6,061 nt of DNA from Akkermansia muciniphila (lineage in GTDB: Bacteria; Verrucomicrobiota; Verrucomicrobiia; Limisphaerales; SXTU01): NCBI GenBank assembly GCA_945872195.1, contig CAMBZO010000174.1, positions 1 to 6,061 on the forward strand, given 5' to 3'. The first letter of the stretch is position 1, and each line of letters begins with the position of its first letter. A program made the translations under genes and the position numbers. This document shows, piece by piece, positions 3,224-6,061 of this stretch. The notes beneath the pieces are model-generated. The model had not been told where the DNA came from, did no database searches, and worked only from the letters and a program-made list of their open reading frames with translations.

Positions 3224-6061
3224 TCAGCCGGGTCCGCGCCGGATCAATCGCACGGCATCCAAACGCAGCCGCGCAGTCTGGATGTGCTGCGCCAGCACTG
3301 ACTGCTGCTGCACGAGTGCCGCCACCTCTTCGGGCCGCACGTTCGGATTCACCCGCTGCAACTCCGTGAGCCGCGCGATCTCCCGGTCCAACGCGTCGTC
3401 CATCTGCTGACTGGCCCGGCTGACGAGCGTCGGCGCCTGCTGGTTCGCCAGCGCCTCCGCGCATTCGACCAGTTCTGGCAGCAAGTCCTCCCGCAGGCCG
3501 GGCAGGTCCAGCAGCGCATGCACGTCGCCGGCCTTGAGCCGGCGGGCAAAACCCTCCGCATCCCACGTCGCGCTCTCGTCCTTGCCCGTGTGATCCACCA
3601 AGATGCGGACGGGCGTCGGCGGGAGAAAACGATCCACATGCAGCTCGGGCGGGGCGATGCACTCCAGCACGAACACCGCCTCCAGATACAGCCCGCGCAC
3701 CTTCTCGTCCGGCCAGTGGGCCACGCTGCTGTTGCCCTGCTCGGACCCGAGCAGCAGGTCGAGAGCGGCCGTCACCAGCGGATGGTCCCAGCTCAGGAAT
3801 TGCAAATCCTCCCGCACCAGCGCTCGCTGCCGGTCGGCGGTCACCGTCAAGCCCTCGGCTGGCAATCCGGGAAACGAATCGGCGAAGACGCCCGCTGAGC
3901 CGAGCCGGTAGGTGCGCGGCCACAGCTCCTCGACGTGCAGGTTGTAATGGTCGAAGACCGCGAGCAGAAACGCGTCGAGCGAACGGTCATCGTCTTGCCG
4001 GCGAATTTCCTGCACGACCGGAGCGGCGGCTTCGGGGCGAAACGAATTGAGTTCCAGCAAGCGGTCCCGGCCCTGCTCCAGCCGCGTCGCGAGCTCCGCA
4101 GCGGCGAGTCGCGTCTGCGCAATCAGCCGCTCCAGCTCCGCCCGCGATGTCGCCTGCGTCTCGTGAAAGTCTTGCGCCAGATCGTGGACGCGCGGCCCGA
4201 AGCGCTCCAGCAGCTCGCGCCCGCCGCGCAGATTCCGGGCGCAGGCGTTCAGCCCCTCGTCATACCAGCGGGCTAGCACTTCCTGCGAACTGCCCGTGGT
4301 GAACGGGACGTGGATGTGTATCTCCGCCTTTTGTCCGATCCGATCCAGCCGCCCGATGCGTTGTTCCAGCAGCTCCGGATCGAACGGCAGGTCGAACAGA
4401 ACGAGATGATGAGCGAACTGGAAATTGCGCCCTTCGCCACCAATCTCCGAGCAAAGCAACAGCCGCGCGCCGTCGTCTTCTGCGAACCACGCGGCGTTCC
4501 GGTCTCGCTGCACCAGCGGCAATCCCTCGTGGAACAGCGCGACCTTGAGATTCACCTGCTGCCGGAGTGCTGCGTCAATGGCCGCGACCTTCGCCTGGGT
4601 GCGGCACAGGAGCAGGACTTTCTCCGTCGGCTGCAAACGCAAAAACTCCACCAACCACGCGAGGCGTGGATCGAGGCGAAAGTCCGGCTCGAAGACGCTG
4701 GTCGTGCCCGTGTCCGCGGCGAACTCATCCGCCAACGCATCGAATAGACGCGGCGCTCCATCGGGCGCGGACAGCGGCTGCAAGTGAACCGTCCGCTTCG
4801 GAAATCCCTTCATCGCCAGGCGAGTGTTGCGGAACATCACGCGACCGGGCCCGTGCTGGTCAATCAAGTCGCCCAGCATTTGCTCGCGCAGGGCAGTGTC
4901 ACCGGCGGCGATGCGCGACAGCTTCGCGCGGACGGTGGGTGCGTCGGATTTCAGAATGGCCGCGAGCAAAGTCGCTTCGTCCTCGCCGAGTTGCTCGCGC
5001 CCGAGCAACTTCCCAGCGATGCCCGCCACCGCGCGATACTGCTCCGCCTCGCCGATGAAGGCCGCGAGATCGGAGTAGCGGTCCGGGTCCAGCAGCCGCA
5101 GCCGCGCAAAGTGGCTGGCCATGCCCAGTTGCTCCGGCGTCGCCGTCAACAGCAGCAGGCCGGGGGTCTGGCGACCCAGCGCCTCGACCAACGCATATTC
5201 TGGGCTGACCGACTCCGGACTCCAGCCGAGGTGGTGCGCCTCATCCACCACCACGATGTCCCAGCCCGCCGCGAGCGCCTGCGCGCGGCGGCGCTCATTG
5301 CCCGCGAGCAGCCCGATGCCGCACAGCACCAACTGATCGTCGAGAAATGGATTTGCCTCCGGCTGATACGCCTCGATGGACGCGCACCTCTCCTCATCAA
5401 ACAGGTGAAACCACAGGTTGAAGCGGCGCAGCAATTCCACGAACCACTGGTGGATCAGCGGCTCCGGCACGAGAATCAACGCCCGCCGCACGCGCCCCGT
5501 CTGGAGCAGCCGATGCACAATCAAGCACGCCTCAATCGTCTTGCCCAAGCCCACTTCATCCGCCAGCAGAACCCGCGGAGCCAGCCGCCGCGACACCTCG
5601 GACGCGAGATAAAGTTGATGCGGCAGCAGATCAATGCGCCCGCCCGCAAACCCGCGCACCGGCGATTGCCGACGACGATGCTGATGCCGCAACGCAGCGC
5701 AACGCAGGTCGAACGCAGTCGTCGCATCCACCACGCCATTGAGCAGTCGCTCCTCGGGCCGGCTGAAGGAAAGCGTGTCGCTCAACTCTGTCTCACACAC
5801 CCGCCCCTCCGCGCACAGGTAGGTGAACAAGCCCGCGTGCTCGACGAGCGATTGCACCACGAACGCAGCGTGAGCGCGTGTCTTGACCTTGTCGCCCGGA
5901 CGGAAGCGCACGCGCCGCAACGGCGCGTTGTCCAGCGCGTAGCAACGCGTCTCACCGGCGGCAGAAAAGGCAAGCGTGACCACGCGGTTCGTGAGCGACT
6001 GGACGGCGCCCAATCCGAGTTCGGGTTCCGTCTCGCTCATCCACCGCTGGCCCGTTTGGAA
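3224..6061 (-). CDS. rapA: RapA-family SNF2 ATPase, RNA polymerase-associated (5' end beyond window)
   Basis: 938 residues follow the first in-window ATG (6040), but the frame continues to the edge. The preceding codons FQTGQRW, followed by MSETEPELGLG, match E. coli RapA FTLGQRWISDTESELGLG, so the true start probably lies about two codons outside. Counting from that ATG: N-terminal Tudor-like domains up to about 130; motif I LLADEVGLGKTIEA at 158-171; DEAH at 266-269; motif III LLTATPEQLGM at 297-307; motif V region LLCSEIGGEGRNFQF at 528-542; motif VI EQRIGRLDRIGQ at 559-570; LEQGRDRLLELNS in the coiled linker; and the RapA C-terminus VNPNVRPEE...RLRLDAVRLI. All ATPase motifs are intact, and the length agrees with the 968-residue E. 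coli protein. RapA binds core RNA polymerase and helps recycle stalled complexes using ATP. Confidence 0.96.
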   Translation of the reverse strand, partial: FQTGQRWMSETEPELGLGAVQSLTNRVVTLAFSAAGETRCYALDNAPLRRVRFRPGDKVKTRAHAAFVVQSLVEHAGLFTYLCAEGRVCETELSDTLSFSRPEERLLNGVVDATTAFDLRCAALRHQHRRRQSPVRGFAGGRIDLLPHQLYLASEVSRRLAPRVLLADEVGLGKTIEACLIVHRLLQTGRVRRALILVPEPLIHQWFVELLRRFNLWFHLFDEERCASIEAYQPEANPFLDDQLVLCGIGLLAGNERRRAQALAAGWDIVVVDEAHHLGWSPESVSPEYALVEALGRQTPGLLLLTATPEQLGMASHFARLRLLDPDRYSDLAAFIGEAEQYRAVAGIAGKLLGREQLGEDEATLLAAILKSDAPTVRAKLSRIAAGDTALREQMLGDLIDQHGPGRVMFRNTRLAMKGFPKRTVHLQPLSAPDGAPRLFDALADEFAADTGTTSVFEPDFRLDPRLAWLVEFLRLQPTEKVLLLCRTQAKVAAIDAALRQQVNLKVALFHEGLPLVQRDRNAAWFAEDDGARLLLCSEIGGEGRNFQFAHHLVLFDLPFDPELLEQRIGRLDRIGQKAEIHIHVPFTTGSSQEVLARWYDEGLNACARNLRGGRELLERFGPRVHDLAQDFHETQATSRAELERLIAQTRLAAAELATRLEQGRDRLLELNSFRPEAAAPVVQEIRRQDDDRSLDAFLLAVFDHYNLHVEELWPRTYRLGSAGVFADSFPGLPAEGLTVTADRQRALVREDLQFLSWDHPLVTAALDLLLGSEQGNSSVAHWPDEKVRGLYLEAVFVLECIAPPELHVDRFLPPTPVRILVDHTGKDESATWDAEGFARRLKAGDVHALLDLPGLREDLLPELVECAEALANQQAPTLVSRASQQMDDALDREIARLTELQRVNPNVRPEEVAALVQQQSVLAQHIQTARLRLDAVRLIRRGPG

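Noticed and set aside
3171..3923. The 5' extension of the protease frame into the rapA coding region, giving a 394-residue ORF
   Set aside because: The added part is an out-of-frame shadow of rapA; starting at 3170 gives a protein of the usual length and content for the family.
4260..5973. Arg/Ser-rich ORFs on both strands inside rapA
   Set aside because: Typical alternative-frame ORFs in GC-rich coding DNA; no motifs, and rapA is continuous across them.

Overview
This is a GC-rich window in which every gene I can support lies on the minus strand. In transcription order the genes therefore run from the right end to the left. The reading style points to a Verrucomicrobiota-like bacterium, perhaps of the Pedosphaera/Limisphaerales type. 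That is an inference from recalled family distribution: a secreted protein built of 39-residue RCC1-like repeats (TVVAWGVN-SGQTTIP) and dense small accessory gene pairs. No rRNA or other marker gene is present to settle it.

The right 2.8 kb (3224 to beyond 6061) is one large gene for a RapA-type SNF2 ATPase, the RNA-polymerase recycling factor. It is complete at the C-terminus. The first ATG inside the window is probably not the true start: the frame stays open to the window edge, and the residues before that ATG (FQTGQRW) match the start of E. coli RapA.

The region from 3170 to 368 is an array of small co-directional genes. It holds, in order: a retropepsin-like (clan AA) aspartic protease whose catalytic Asp is replaced by Gly; a 40-residue ORF resembling only the last third of such a protease (tail C); a hicB-hicA toxin-antitoxin pair; a second protease-tail ORF (tail B); three tandem DUF4160 to DUF2442 pairs; and a third protease-tail ORF (tail A). 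The three tails are direct repeats of about 96-101 bp, 92/96 identical in each pairwise comparison. They sit at the module boundaries, and each opens with an ATGA overlap on the stop codon of the gene before it.

Two of the three DUF4160 genes (copies 1 and 3) each lack exactly one nucleotide relative to intact copy 2 (200 nt against 201), at different places. All three DUF2442 partners are intact. If these pairs are toxin-antitoxin-like, the pattern is one of toxin decay with partner retention. Most of these small ORFs and both frameshifts are visible only by reading the strand directly.

The left end (1 to 305) is the start of a secreted RCC1-repeat protein with a clear signal peptide, running off the window. 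No gene-free stretch exceeds about 65 bases, and I see no rRNA, tRNA, CRISPR array, transposase or convincing terminator.
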